Assembly (NCBI GenBank): GCA_014983025.1
Contig: JADCLP010000007.1
Coordinates: 1-64,000 of the forward strand
Direction: 5' to 3'
DNA: 64,000 nucleotides
Origin: Erythrobacteraceae bacterium E2-1 Yellow Sea
GTDB taxonomy: Bacteria > Pseudomonadota > Alphaproteobacteria > Sphingomonadales > Sphingomonadaceae
A program made the position numbers and the translations under genes. Each line of letters begins with the position of its first letter. The first letter of the stretch is position 1. This document shows positions 45,454 through 53,655 of this stretch, in pieces. The notes beneath the pieces were generated by a model, which saw only the letters and a program-made list of their open reading frames with translations, made no database searches and was not told where the DNA came from.

Positions 45454-46332
45454 TCAATCACTGCTCCACAGATCGCCCTCGCGCTGGGTAAGCCCGCGTT
45501 TTTCCAGATCCAGCAAATGCGCCTCCACGCTCATCTGCGCAGCGGGGATCAGGCGTTCATCCAGCCCTTTATACATATGCGGGATGAAATCGGGGATGGC
45601 GCGCGCGCTTTCGCCCAGCAGGCGCATGATCTGGTTTTCGCGCTGGCGGCGGTGGCCGATCATGCCGCGCACCAGTTGGCGGGGCTTGGTAATCGGATCA
45701 CCATGCGCAGAATAATAAATGCGGTCTTCGCGCGCCTGCAATTTTTCCAGACTGCGCAGATATTCGCCCATATCGCCATCGGGCGGAATGACCACGCTGG
45801 TGGACCAGCCCATCACATGATCGCCGGAAAACAGCGCGCCCGATTCTTCCAATGCGAAGCAGAGGTGGTTGGATGTGTGGCCGGGTGTGTGGACAGCCCG
45901 CAGGCTCCAGCCGGAACCTGTCATTGCCTCCCCATCTTCCAGTACGCGATCAGGCGCATAGGTGCAGTCAAAGCTCTCATCGGCACGGGGGCGGTCACTT
46001 TCGATCACCAGCGGCGCGCAGCCGACAATAGGCGCGCCGGTATGCGCCGCCAGTGGTGCCGCAGCGGGCGAATGATCGCGATGGGTATGGGTGCACATGA
46101 TCGCGGTGATCTGCGCCTTGCCCACGGCGGCCAGCACGGCCTCTACATGCAAATCGTCAGCAGGGCCGGGATCGATCACCGCCACCGCATCGCCAGAACC
46201 GACGATATAGGTCTGTGTGCCGGTATAGGTATAGGGCGATGGGTTGGGGGCGAGCACGCGCCGCACCAGTGGTTCACACTGTTCGGAAATGCCGGTGGGC
46301 CAGGGTTGGGGCGGTAGAGCCATGGCTTGCAT
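45454..46332 (-). CDS. metallo-beta-lactamase fold hydrolase
   Basis: A 292-aa MBL-fold protein similar in layout to LACTB2-type hydrolases. The zinc-binding motif is CTHTHRDHSPAA (HxHxDH). Other ligands are in VHTPGHTSNH and LFSGDHVMGW, with a final His in YYSAHGDPI. A C-terminal winged-helix-like tail (VEAHLLDLEKRGLTQ) is typical of this subgroup. The start could be Met-4 (46323). The substrate is unknown. The 5' end is 37 bases from the left end of the inverted-repeat element. Confidence 0.87.
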   Translation of the reverse strand: MQAMALPPQPWPTGISEQCEPLVRRVLAPNPSPYTYTGTQTYIVGSGDAVAVIDPGPADDLHVEAVLAAVGKAQITAIMCTHTHRDHSPAAAPLAAHTGAPIVGCAPLVIESDRPRADESFDCTYAPDRVLEDGEAMTGSGWSLRAVHTPGHTSNHLCFALEESGALFSGDHVMGWSTSVVIPPDGDMGEYLRSLEKLQAREDRIYYSAHGDPITKPRQLVRGMIGHRRQRENQIMRLLGESARAIPDFIPHMYKGLDERLIPAAQMSVEAHLLDLEKRGLTQREGDLWSSD

Positions 46333-46369
46333 ATGGAGATGAAGCTGGCAGAAGTCACCCCAAGGAGAT

Positions 46370-46637
46370 TAGGCTCAGGACTCATTGATCAAATGGCCGT
46401 GGCTTGAGCCAGAAAGGCGTAGGACGCGAAACGAACGAGGAAAATAGTGGTGCTATCTGACGAGAGAGTGACAAAGTCCTGCGCCTTTCTGGCCAAGTCC
46501 TGCGGATGGCCCGATACGGGCGATCTGCTTCGTCAAACCGCTCAGCCGGGGAGCCGCCCCCGCTTTTCGCGGTTTTCCTTGCATCTCATCCCGCAGCGGG
46601 TCACCTCGGCTCATGCGATTAATGGATCCTGACCCTA
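46370..46637. mobile_element. MITE-like intergenic element with terminal inverted repeats
   Basis: The left end TAGGCTCAGGACTCATTGAT (46370-46389) is an inverted copy of the right end ATTAATGGATCCTGACCCTA (46618-46637), with 16 of 20 bases complementary. Inside is a long imperfect hairpin (46401-46500). The right half is GC-rich and contains no gene I trust; a 61-codon frame at 46447-46632 runs to the right end. No transposase is encoded, so it would be non-autonomous. Related end sequences occur at 22907-22926 and 36223-36239. I see no obvious target-site duplication. This fills the 306-base gap between the hydrolase and glpK. Confidence 0.6.
46401..46500. repeat. imperfect long inverted repeat inside the element
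   Basis: CCAGAAAGGCGTAGGAC (46409-46425) is complementary to GTCCTGCGCCTTTCTGG (46476-46492) in 16 of 17 positions. Allowing one-base bulges, the pairing extends outward to 46401 and 46500. The loop is 50 bases. In RNA this would form a stable stem. Confidence 0.65.
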
Positions 46638-46638
46638 C

Positions 46639-48108
46639 ATGTCCGATTTGATCCTGGTTCTTGATGAAGGCACTACCTCAACCCGCGCCATGTTGTTCGA
46701 TGCGGCGGGCAAACCACATGGCGTGGCGCAGCAGGAATTGACGCAACACTATCCGCAGCCCGGTTGGGTGGAGCATGATGCGGCGGAGATATGGGACAAG
46801 ACGCTGGCCTGCATGCGGCAGGTGGTAGAGGAAGTGGGCGGTGCAGATCGGATTGCCTGCATCGGCATCACCAATCAGCGTGAGACCGTGGTGGCGTGGG
46901 ACAAGCAGACCGGCAATCCGCTCGCCCGTGCAATTGTGTGGCAGGACCGGCGCACGGCGGAATTTTGTGCTGATTTACGCGATGCGGGGCATGAGGCAGA
47001 GGTCCAGCAGCGCACCGGATTGCTGCTCGACCCCTATTTCTCTGGCACCAAAATGCGCTGGCTGCTCGATAATGATCCTTCTGCGCGCGATGCAGCGGAT
47101 GCGGGCACCCTGGCCTTCGGTACGATAGAAAGCTGGCTGCTGTTCAAGCTGACGGGCGGTGCGCATCTCAGCGATGCCAGCAATGCCAGCCGTACATTGC
47201 TGATGGAACTGGGCGGGGCAGGCTTCGACCCCGGCCTGTGCGATCTGTTCGGTGTGCCGCATGGTGCCTTGCCGCAAGTGGTCGATAATGCGGGCGGGCT
47301 GGCAGTGGCGGATGCGCAATGGCTGGGCCGCGCCATCCCCATTACCGGCATGGCGGGCGATCAGCAGGCGGCCACCATCGGGCAGTCATGTCTGACACCC
47401 GGCGATACCAAGGCAACCTATGGCACCGGGGCCTTTGTACTGACCAATATGGGGGGTGAGATTCCAGCATCGCAGAATCGCCTGTTGGGCACGGTGCTCT
47501 ACCAGATGGCGGGACAACGAACCTATGCGATTGAAGGATCGGTTTTTGTCGCAGGCAGCCTGATCCAGTGGCTGCGCGACAGTTTGGGCGTGATTGGCAG
47601 TGCTGCCGAGACAGAGGAACTGGCGGGCTCGATTGCCGATAGTGGCGGTGTCACCATTGTTCCGGCCCTGTCAGGGCTTGGCGCACCGCATTGGCAGGCA
47701 GAGGCGCGCGGCGTGATCACCGGCCTCAGTTTCGCCAGCGGACGTGCAGAAATCGCGCGCGCCGCGCTGGAGGCGATGGCGCATCAGACGCATGATCTGG
47801 CACGGGCATATACCGCTGATGGCGCCAAATGGGCCAAGCTGAAAATCGATGGCGGGATGGCGGCGAATAATTGGATGGCTCAGGATCTGGCCAACATGCT
47901 GAATCTGAGCGTCGAACGGCCCGAATTTGTCGAAACGACGGCGCTGGGGGCAGCCATGCTGGCGGCAGTGGGCGTTGGTTTGCATCCGGATTTGGGTGGT
48001 GCAGCCAGCGCCATGCGCGGCGCATTGGTGTGCTTTTCACCAGCGATGGAGGATGCGGTGCGGAGCGAACGGCTGGATCGCTGGAGCCGAGCGCTCAGCG
48101 CCGCCTGA
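46639..48108 (+). CDS. glpK: glycerol kinase
   Basis: Phosphorylates glycerol to glycerol-3-phosphate. FGGY-family phrases are LVLDEGTTSTRAMLFD (residues 5-20), PGWVEHDAAEIW, IGITNQRETVVAWD, AIVWQDRRT, GTIESWLLFKLTGG, AGDQQAATIGQSC, KATYGTGAFVLTNMG and LKIDGGMAANNWMAQ. The length of 489 aa is normal. The ATG is only one base beyond the inverted-repeat element, so its leader and promoter lie in that element, and no clear Shine-Dalgarno is seen there. glpF, glpD and glpR are not adjacent. Glycerol-3-phosphate could also feed capsule phosphoglycerol (inference). Confidence 0.94.
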   Translation: MSDLILVLDEGTTSTRAMLFDAAGKPHGVAQQELTQHYPQPGWVEHDAAEIWDKTLACMRQVVEEVGGADRIACIGITNQRETVVAWDKQTGNPLARAIVWQDRRTAEFCADLRDAGHEAEVQQRTGLLLDPYFSGTKMRWLLDNDPSARDAADAGTLAFGTIESWLLFKLTGGAHLSDASNASRTLLMELGGAGFDPGLCDLFGVPHGALPQVVDNAGGLAVADAQWLGRAIPITGMAGDQQAATIGQSCLTPGDTKATYGTGAFVLTNMGGEIPASQNRLLGTVLYQMAGQRTYAIEGSVFVAGSLIQWLRDSLGVIGSAAETEELAGSIADSGGVTIVPALSGLGAPHWQAEARGVITGLSFASGRAEIARAALEAMAHQTHDLARAYTADGAKWAKLKIDGGMAANNWMAQDLANMLNLSVERPEFVETTALGAAMLAAVGVGLHPDLGGAASAMRGALVCFSPAMEDAVRSERLDRWSRALSAA

Positions 48109-48122
48109 TCTGCCTGTAAGAA

Positions 48123-48581
48123 TTACTGATACATCATTGCGCGGCCGATGCGGTCATGCATCGCGCGCACACTGGGCTGGGTTTCGAAACCGTCGCGCCA
48201 TGCCCGGTCCAGCCGGGCGATGCGGCGGTGCAGATGGACTGTTTCATGCACCAATTGCTGCGTTTCAGGTTCCAGCAGGGAAAGATCGCCATCCGAAGGC
48301 GTGCGATCATCGGGCAGGCTGCCATGGCGGCGAAGCTGGTCTTCGGTCATTTCGCCTGAAAAATAGGCGCGCTGGTTCAGCAACCAGGCCAGCACATGCA
48401 TCATGCGGGTGGTGGTCTTCAGCCCTTCTGTTGACAGCGCCAGCCGCATCATATCGCTGGTTTCTTCGGGGATTTGCCCCAGACCCAGGGCGAACACAGC
48501 GCGCACTTCATCGGCCAGAACCAGGGCTTCTGTATAAAGCGATTCGATGATCGGGCGGGAAAGGCTGCTTGGGCGTGTCAT
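48123..48581 (-). CDS. DUF1465 family protein
   Basis: A 152-aa cytoplasmic protein, mostly helical, matching the alphaproteobacterial DUF1465 family of unknown function. Typical phrases are ESLYTEALVLADEVR, RMMHVLAWLLNQRAYFSGE, ETQQLVHETVHLHRRIARLD and VRAMHDRIGRAM. It has no signal peptide or catalytic motif. The stop is 14 bases from the glpK stop (convergent). Confidence 0.8.
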   Translation of the reverse strand: MTRPSSLSRPIIESLYTEALVLADEVRAVFALGLGQIPEETSDMMRLALSTEGLKTTTRMMHVLAWLLNQRAYFSGEMTEDQLRRHGSLPDDRTPSDGDLSLLEPETQQLVHETVHLHRRIARLDRAWRDGFETQPSVRAMHDRIGRAMMYQ

Positions 48582-48687
48582 GCCAAAAGGGCTAATATGA
48601 AGTTAGCGCCCGCGCCAGCTTGGTAACCCTATTATCCAGCGCTTTCCAGACCCCTGTCCCAAAGCGGAACGGTTTGGCCGGATTTCC

Positions 48688-48885
48688 TCACGCAATAATA
48701 TCGGGCAGCAGGCTGTCCTCGATCATGGAAATCTGATCTTTCAGTCGCAATTTGCGTTTTTTTAGGCGGGCAATCTGAAGCTGGTCAGTGCTGCCCGCTT
48801 CGGTCAATGCGGCAATGGCGGCGTCCAGGTCACGATGTTCGGATCTCAGCAGTTCCAGCCGCTTGCGAAGCTCCTGCTCGTTCAT
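48688..48885 (-). CDS. YdcH/DUF465 family small protein
   Basis: A 65-aa, highly charged helical-hairpin protein. The YdcH pattern is LRSEHRDLDAAIAAL in the first helix and ARLKKRKLRLKDQISMIE in the second. Function is unknown. It is divergent from a second, shorter YdcH-like gene on the plus strand, with 173 bases between their starts; that gap has no other gene that I can see. Confidence 0.85.
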   Translation of the reverse strand: MNEQELRKRLELLRSEHRDLDAAIAALTEAGSTDQLQIARLKKRKLRLKDQISMIEDSLLPDIIA

Positions 48886-49058
48886 TCATCCCTGCCTTCC
48901 GTGACATTGTTTGCCGCTGTTTCGGCAGGTTGCACCGAATAATGTGCCGGTTTCACTTTGCAAGATAGGGATGTTGTGGTTTGATGACAATTCGCGGCTC
49001 GTCCGCGTTGTGGCGAGTCGCTCCAACAGGGGTTGTTGACCTGTAACAGGAGATGCCA

Positions 49059-49214
49059 ATGAACTCGTCACATGCTACCGCGCTCCACACCAAACATGCC
49101 GGACTTGAAGCCAAGCTTCAGATGGAAATGAACCGGCCAGCGCCCGATGCGGTGATGATTCAAAAACTCAAGAAGGAAAAGCTGCGAATTAAGGAAGAGC
49201 TGGCCGAAATCTGA
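49059..49214 (+). CDS. YdcH/DUF465-like protein of 51 aa
   Basis: A short gene with a strong ribosome-binding site (CAGGAGA, 6 bases before the ATG). The product starts MNSSHATALHTKHAGLEAK and ends with LKKEKLRIKEELAEI. The H-x2-L start and the KKxKLRxKEEL second helix match the YdcH pattern, so it is a small paralogue of the divergent 65-aa protein. The stop is 110 bases before ptsP. Confidence 0.78.
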   Translation: MNSSHATALHTKHAGLEAKLQMEMNRPAPDAVMIQKLKKEKLRIKEELAEI

Positions 49215-49324
49215 CCTTCACCCGGCCCTGACCACCACTTTTTCGTCCGTTTTGGACCGATTGAGTCAGCAGGTGCGTTTGTGCCATTTTGTATTTTCCG
49301 CGTCATGCTATAGGCGCTGATGAA

Positions 49325-51595
49325 ATGACCGCAGCCGCATCCGCCCGCCAGATTCTCACCCGCCTGCACGAGGTGATGGCCTCGCGCATGCATGCGCAGG
49401 GTAAGCTGGATCAGGTCGTCGACATTATCGGGCAGAACCTGGATAGCGAGGTGTGCTCGATATATCTGCTGCGCGATGGCATGCTGGAATTGTTCGCCAC
49501 GCGCGGGTTGAACCAGAGCGCGGTCCACGTCACCCGCATGGCGATTGGCGAAGGTCTGACCGGCACCATTGCCGAAAATATCGAAACGCTGAACCTGGCA
49601 GAGGCGAAGGCGCACCCGGACTTTCAGTATCGCCCGGAAACTGGCGAAGAAAAATTCCATTCCTTTGCCGGTGTGCCGATTGTCTATCGCGAACGTGCGG
49701 TGGGTGTGCTCAGCGTGCAGCATGTCGATCCCCGCCGGTATGAAGATATCGAGATAGAGGCGCTGCAGACCACCGCCATGGTGCTGTCTGAAATGATCGC
49801 CAATGCTGAACTGGTGGATGAAGAGGATGCCCGCGGCCTTTCTGAAGGGCAGACCGGGATGCAGACGCTTCAAGGGCTGGCTCTGGTCAAGGGTCTGGCC
49901 ATTGGGCAGGCCGTGTTCCACCAGCCGCGCGTCACCATAAACCAGGTCATGGCCGATGATGTCGAGGCAGAACGGCAGCGTGTTTATCGCGCGTTCGACC
50001 GTATGCGCGAACAGATCGACAATATGGCCAGCCAGGCTGAATTTGGCGTGGGTGGGGAGCATGAGGAAGTGCTCCAGACCTATAAGATGTTCGCTTATGA
50101 TGAAGGCTGGTCGCGCCGTATCAACGAAGCAATCGATAGCGGGCTGACGGCAGAGGCTGCGATTGAACGGGTGCAGCAGCGTACCCGCATGCGCATGCGT
50201 GAGATTGATGATCCACTGCTGGCGGATCGGATGCATGATCTGGAAGATCTTTCCAACCGGCTGTTGCGCATTGTTTCGGGCCAGTTGGGCACGGCTGCCA
50301 GCATGGGTTTGCGTGGCGACACCATATTGATCGCGCGTAATCTGGGGCCAGCAGAATTGCTGGAATATGACCGGCGGCGGCTCAAGGGTGTGATCCTGGA
50401 AGAGGGATCACTCACCGCCCACGTCGTGATTGTTGCGCGCGCCATGGGTGTGCCGGTGCTGGGCCGCGCCCGCGGCTTGCGCGGTATCGTGCGCGAGGGC
50501 GACGAGATACTGCTAGATGCCGATCATTCGATCGCCACGGTTCGCCCATCGCAGCAAATCCTTGATGGGTTTGCTGAACGCTTCGCCAAATCGCGCCAGA
50601 AACAGGCCGCCTATGCCGAATTGCGCGATGTTGAACCCTTTACCCGCTGCGGCACGCGTATACAGGTGATGATGAATGCAGGCCTGCGCGATGATATCAG
50701 CGCACTGGCGATGACGGGGGCTGATGGCGTTGGCCTGTTCCGCACGGAATTTCAGTTCCTGGTCAGTGCCACTCTGCCTCAACGCGAACGCCAGACACGG
50801 CTTTATCGCGAGGTGATGGATGCGGCGGGCAGCAAGCCAGTGGTGTTCCGCACGGTGGATATTGGTGGGGACAAGGCAGTGCCTTACCTGCGCGATGAGG
50901 GCAGCGAGTTTGAGGAAAACCCGGCCATGGGCTGGCGTGCATTGCGCATGGCGCTGGAACGCGATGGATTGCTGAAGGTTCAGGCGCGCGCTTTGCTGGA
51001 GGCCGCATCGGGCCGCGCGCTGCATGTCATGTTCCCCATGGTCAGCGAGCCATGGGAATTTGATGCCGCAAAGGCAGTGTTTGATGAACAGCTGGCCTTT
51101 ATGAAGAAGCGCAAGAAAATCCCGCCGGATGCCATCCATTTCGGCGCGATGCTGGAAGTGCCTGCGCTGGCAGAGGTGTTGGATGATTTGCTGCCGCGGC
51201 TCGATTTTCTATCAGTCGGCACTAATGATCTGACGCAATTTCTGTTCGCGGCTGATCGCGCCAATCCCAAGCTGGCAGAACGCTATGACTGGTTGAGTCC
51301 GGCAATCATGCGGTTCCTGGCGCGTGTAATCTACAGCACCGCAGGGCATGAGGTATCGCTGAGCGTGTGCGGAGAAATGGGCGGCAGGCGGCTTGAAGCA
51401 CTGGCGCTGCTGGGCATGGGCATTCGCAAATTGTCCATTACCCCTGCCTCTGTCGGTCCGATCAAGGAATTGGTGCGCAAGGTTGACCTGGAAGAGATCA
51501 GCGATGCGATGAAGCAATGGCTGGCGGAACCCGGTGTGGATTTTCGCGCACGGTTGCAGTCATGGGCTGACGAACGCGGGATTGAGACTGACTAA
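49325..51595 (+). CDS. ptsP: phosphoenolpyruvate-protein phosphotransferase PtsP (EI-Ntr)
   Basis: First enzyme of the nitrogen-related phosphotransferase system, passing phosphate from PEP to NPr and EIIA-Ntr. The N-terminal GAF domain covers about 10-160 (SIYLLRDGMLELFATRGL; EGLTGTIAENIETLNL). The phosphorylated His is H366 in GSLTAHVVIVARAMGVPVLG. The PEP-binding barrel has GADGVGLFRTEFQFL, FRTVDIGGDKAVPYL, MFPMVSEPWEF, GAMLEVPALAE and the catalytic Cys in LSVCGEMGG. The ATG at 49325 gives 756 aa. ptsO and ptsN are not adjacent. It may sense metabolites through the GAF domain (family knowledge). Confidence 0.94.
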   Translation: MTAAASARQILTRLHEVMASRMHAQGKLDQVVDIIGQNLDSEVCSIYLLRDGMLELFATRGLNQSAVHVTRMAIGEGLTGTIAENIETLNLAEAKAHPDFQYRPETGEEKFHSFAGVPIVYRERAVGVLSVQHVDPRRYEDIEIEALQTTAMVLSEMIANAELVDEEDARGLSEGQTGMQTLQGLALVKGLAIGQAVFHQPRVTINQVMADDVEAERQRVYRAFDRMREQIDNMASQAEFGVGGEHEEVLQTYKMFAYDEGWSRRINEAIDSGLTAEAAIERVQQRTRMRMREIDDPLLADRMHDLEDLSNRLLRIVSGQLGTAASMGLRGDTILIARNLGPAELLEYDRRRLKGVILEEGSLTAHVVIVARAMGVPVLGRARGLRGIVREGDEILLDADHSIATVRPSQQILDGFAERFAKSRQKQAAYAELRDVEPFTRCGTRIQVMMNAGLRDDISALAMTGADGVGLFRTEFQFLVSATLPQRERQTRLYREVMDAAGSKPVVFRTVDIGGDKAVPYLRDEGSEFEENPAMGWRALRMALERDGLLKVQARALLEAASGRALHVMFPMVSEPWEFDAAKAVFDEQLAFMKKRKKIPPDAIHFGAMLEVPALAEVLDDLLPRLDFLSVGTNDLTQFLFAADRANPKLAERYDWLSPAIMRFLARVIYSTAGHEVSLSVCGEMGGRRLEALALLGMGIRKLSITPASVGPIKELVRKVDLEEISDAMKQWLAEPGVDFRARLQSWADERGIETD

Positions 51596-51682
51596 AATTC
51601 ACGAAATCGGGCTGAGGGACTGGCTTTGCCGCGCTTTCCGCGCACCTCGTCTGATTGGCGTGCTTTGCCCCTGTCGGTCCGC

Positions 51683-51711
51683 TTGACACAGTGTCTTAGG
51701 CACTCTTTTTT
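51683..51711 (+). terminator. possible ptsP terminator (or TTGACA promoter) before the RodZ-like gene
   Basis: AGTGTC-TTA-GGCACT forms a short stem (one G-T pair), followed by CTTTTTT. This is a weak intrinsic terminator about 90 bases after ptsP. The same stretch begins TTGACA at 51683 and could instead be a -35 box, but the spacing leads to TTTTTT rather than a good -10. Confidence 0.35.
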
Positions 51712-51742
51712 GCAGCAAGAAAATTCAGATCAAGGTCGCGTA

Positions 51743-52564
51743 ATGGAAGATCACGATTCCTCTCAGCCAAATGAAGAACTGCCGCTGGAAGGCGTGGGCC
51801 AGCGCCTTCGCCGCGCGCGCGAGGATCGCGGATTTGCGTTGGAGGATGTGGCGAAGGAAACGCGCATTCCCCTTCGCCATCTGGAAGTGATCGAACGCGG
51901 TGCCTTTGGCGAATTGCCCGCAAGGACCTATGCCGTGGGCTTTACCCGCACCTACGCCAAGATGCTGGGGCTGGATGACAAAGCTCTGACAGATGAATTG
52001 CGTGATGAACTGGCACATCAGGGCAATATTCGATCCGAAAGGCGCATTGCCTTTGAACCGGGGGATCCGGCCAAGGTTCCGCCATCAGGGTTGGCCTGGG
52101 CCGCTGGCATTGGCGGTGTGCTGCTGGTGGCAGGGGCGCTCGCCTGGTTCTATACCACCACACAGACAGGAACTGGCCCCGCGACCCTGGTGCCCGATGC
52201 GCCTGCTGCTGCGCCACCCGCTGCGGTGACGGATGTAGCAAATTCGGCTGCGGCCTCTGGCGCTGATGGCGCCGGGCAGGTTGCTTTCACCGCGCTGGAA
52301 GATGGCGTGTGGGTGCGCTTTTATGATGCTGCGGGCAATCGCCTGCTGGAAAAGCAGATGGCATCGGGCGAGAGGTTTGAGATACCCTCTGACGCGCAGG
52401 GGCCACAGATATGGACCGGCCGCCCAGATGCCTTTGCGATCACGGTGGATGGAAAGCCGGTGCCCAAACTGGCGGAGGATGAGGTGGTGGTGCGTGATGT
52501 TGCCATTTCGGCAGAGGCGCTGCTGGCGAGACCGGCCGAAACTATGCCGCCCGCTGCCAACTGA
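51743..52564 (+). CDS. RodZ-like helix-turn-helix membrane protein
   Basis: A 273-aa single-pass inner-membrane protein. The N-terminal HTH_25 domain (about 20-95) has GQRLRRAREDRGFALEDVAKET, RHLEVIERGAFGELPARTYAVGFTRTYAKMLGLD (in parts), all typical of RodZ. The membrane helix is LAWAAGIGGVLLVAGALAWFY, near 115-135. An Ala/Pro-rich linker follows, then a C-terminal DUF4115 domain (DGVWVRFYDAAGNRLLEKQMASGERF in parts). RodZ links MreB filaments to the wall machinery. The ATG at 51743 has AAGG upstream; the frame extends back to 51626 without support. Confidence 0.88.
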   Translation: MEDHDSSQPNEELPLEGVGQRLRRAREDRGFALEDVAKETRIPLRHLEVIERGAFGELPARTYAVGFTRTYAKMLGLDDKALTDELRDELAHQGNIRSERRIAFEPGDPAKVPPSGLAWAAGIGGVLLVAGALAWFYTTTQTGTGPATLVPDAPAAAPPAAVTDVANSAAASGADGAGQVAFTALEDGVWVRFYDAAGNRLLEKQMASGERFEIPSDAQGPQIWTGRPDAFAITVDGKPVPKLAEDEVVVRDVAISAEALLARPAETMPPAAN

Positions 52565-52716
52565 GGATTTCCCCCATTTTGCGGGCTTGATGGCTCGACT
52601 TATCCCGTGTGAGTGAGGCAAGATTCGGCGCAGGTTCATGCACCATGCCCGATTGAGGCATGGCTGGCCCGCCCATAAGGTGGGATTTGAAGAGATTTTT
52701 GGGAGCAACAGGCACA

Positions 52717-53655
52717 ATGTCGTCATCACTCACCCGCATTCTTGGCACAGCGATCACCGCCAGCGTGCTGGCCGCCACTCCGCTGACCATGGCGCATGCG
52801 CAGGATAATCAGGATGAGGCGCGGCTGCGCAAGATAGAGGCGGAAATCCGTGCCTTGCAGCGCACAGTGTTTCCCGGCGGCGATTCCAAATATTTTGAAC
52901 CGGAAATTCGCCCCGGTACACAGGTCAGCACCACCAACGCGCCTTCGACCACGGCGGTGACGGATATTCTGGTCCGGCTGGACGCGATTGAGGGGCAGCT
53001 GCAACGGTTGACGGCCAAGGCAGAAGAAAATGGCAATGCCATTGCTGATCTGCAGGCGCGTGTGGCCGTGCTGGAGCCGCAACCGGAACCCCAGTTGGAA
53101 CCATCGCCACAGTCGCAGCCTGCCGAATTGCCCGCCGCCACAACGCCTGCCCCGGCGCGACCTGCTGTACAGCCTGCATCCACGCCAACCCCGCCCGCGA
53201 CAGCAACTGGCCCCAGCGCAGCTCGCCTGGCGGCGGTCCAGGAAATCACCAAGCCGCAGACGGATGATCCGGGCGATGATGAATATTCCTATGGTTTCCG
53301 CCTGTGGAATGCCGGTTTTTACCCAGAGGCGCGCCAGCAGCTCAGCCTCTATCTGGAACAACATCCCAGCCACGGCATGACCAGCTATGGCCGCAATCTG
53401 CTGGGCCGCGCCTATCTGGATGATGGCCAGCCGGAAGAGGCAGCGCGCTGGTTCCTGCGCAATTACCAGACGGATAAGGATGGCCGCCGTGCGGGTGACA
53501 GCCTGCTGTTCCTGGCTGAGGCGATGATTGCGATGAAAGACACCAATCGCGCCTGTATCGCGCTGGCGGAATTCAGCGAAACCTATCCCGCGCTGGCCGC
53601 CGGGCGACTGCTCGACCAGTATGAGGCAAGCCGCCAGAAAGTGCGCTGCAATTGA
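52717..53655 (+). CDS. Tol-Pal associated periplasmic protein CpoB/YbgF-like
   Basis: A 312-aa periplasmic protein. The signal peptide (about 1-28) ends MAHAQ. A coiled-coil region follows (EARLRKIEAEIRALQRTVF; TDILVRLDAIEGQLQRLTAKAEENGNAIADLQARV in parts), then a long Pro/Ala/Gln linker. The C-terminus has YbgF-type TPRs (YSYGFRLWNAGFYPEARQQL, GRNLLGRAYLDDGQPEEAARWFL). This architecture matches CpoB, which coordinates outer-membrane constriction with peptidoglycan synthesis. tol and pal are not adjacent. The 3' end overlaps the presumed tilS start. Confidence 0.83.
   Translation: MSSSLTRILGTAITASVLAATPLTMAHAQDNQDEARLRKIEAEIRALQRTVFPGGDSKYFEPEIRPGTQVSTTNAPSTTAVTDILVRLDAIEGQLQRLTAKAEENGNAIADLQARVAVLEPQPEPQLEPSPQSQPAELPAATTPAPARPAVQPASTPTPPATATGPSAARLAAVQEITKPQTDDPGDDEYSYGFRLWNAGFYPEARQQLSLYLEQHPSHGMTSYGRNLLGRAYLDDGQPEEAARWFLRNYQTDKDGRRAGDSLLFLAEAMIAMKDTNRACIALAEFSETYPALAAGRLLDQYEASRQKVRCN

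Noticed and set aside
46447..46632. 61-codon plus-strand frame inside the element before glpK
   Set aside because: No ribosome-binding site, no known domain, and the frame ends in the terminal repeat. It is probably a chance frame carried by a dispersed repeat.
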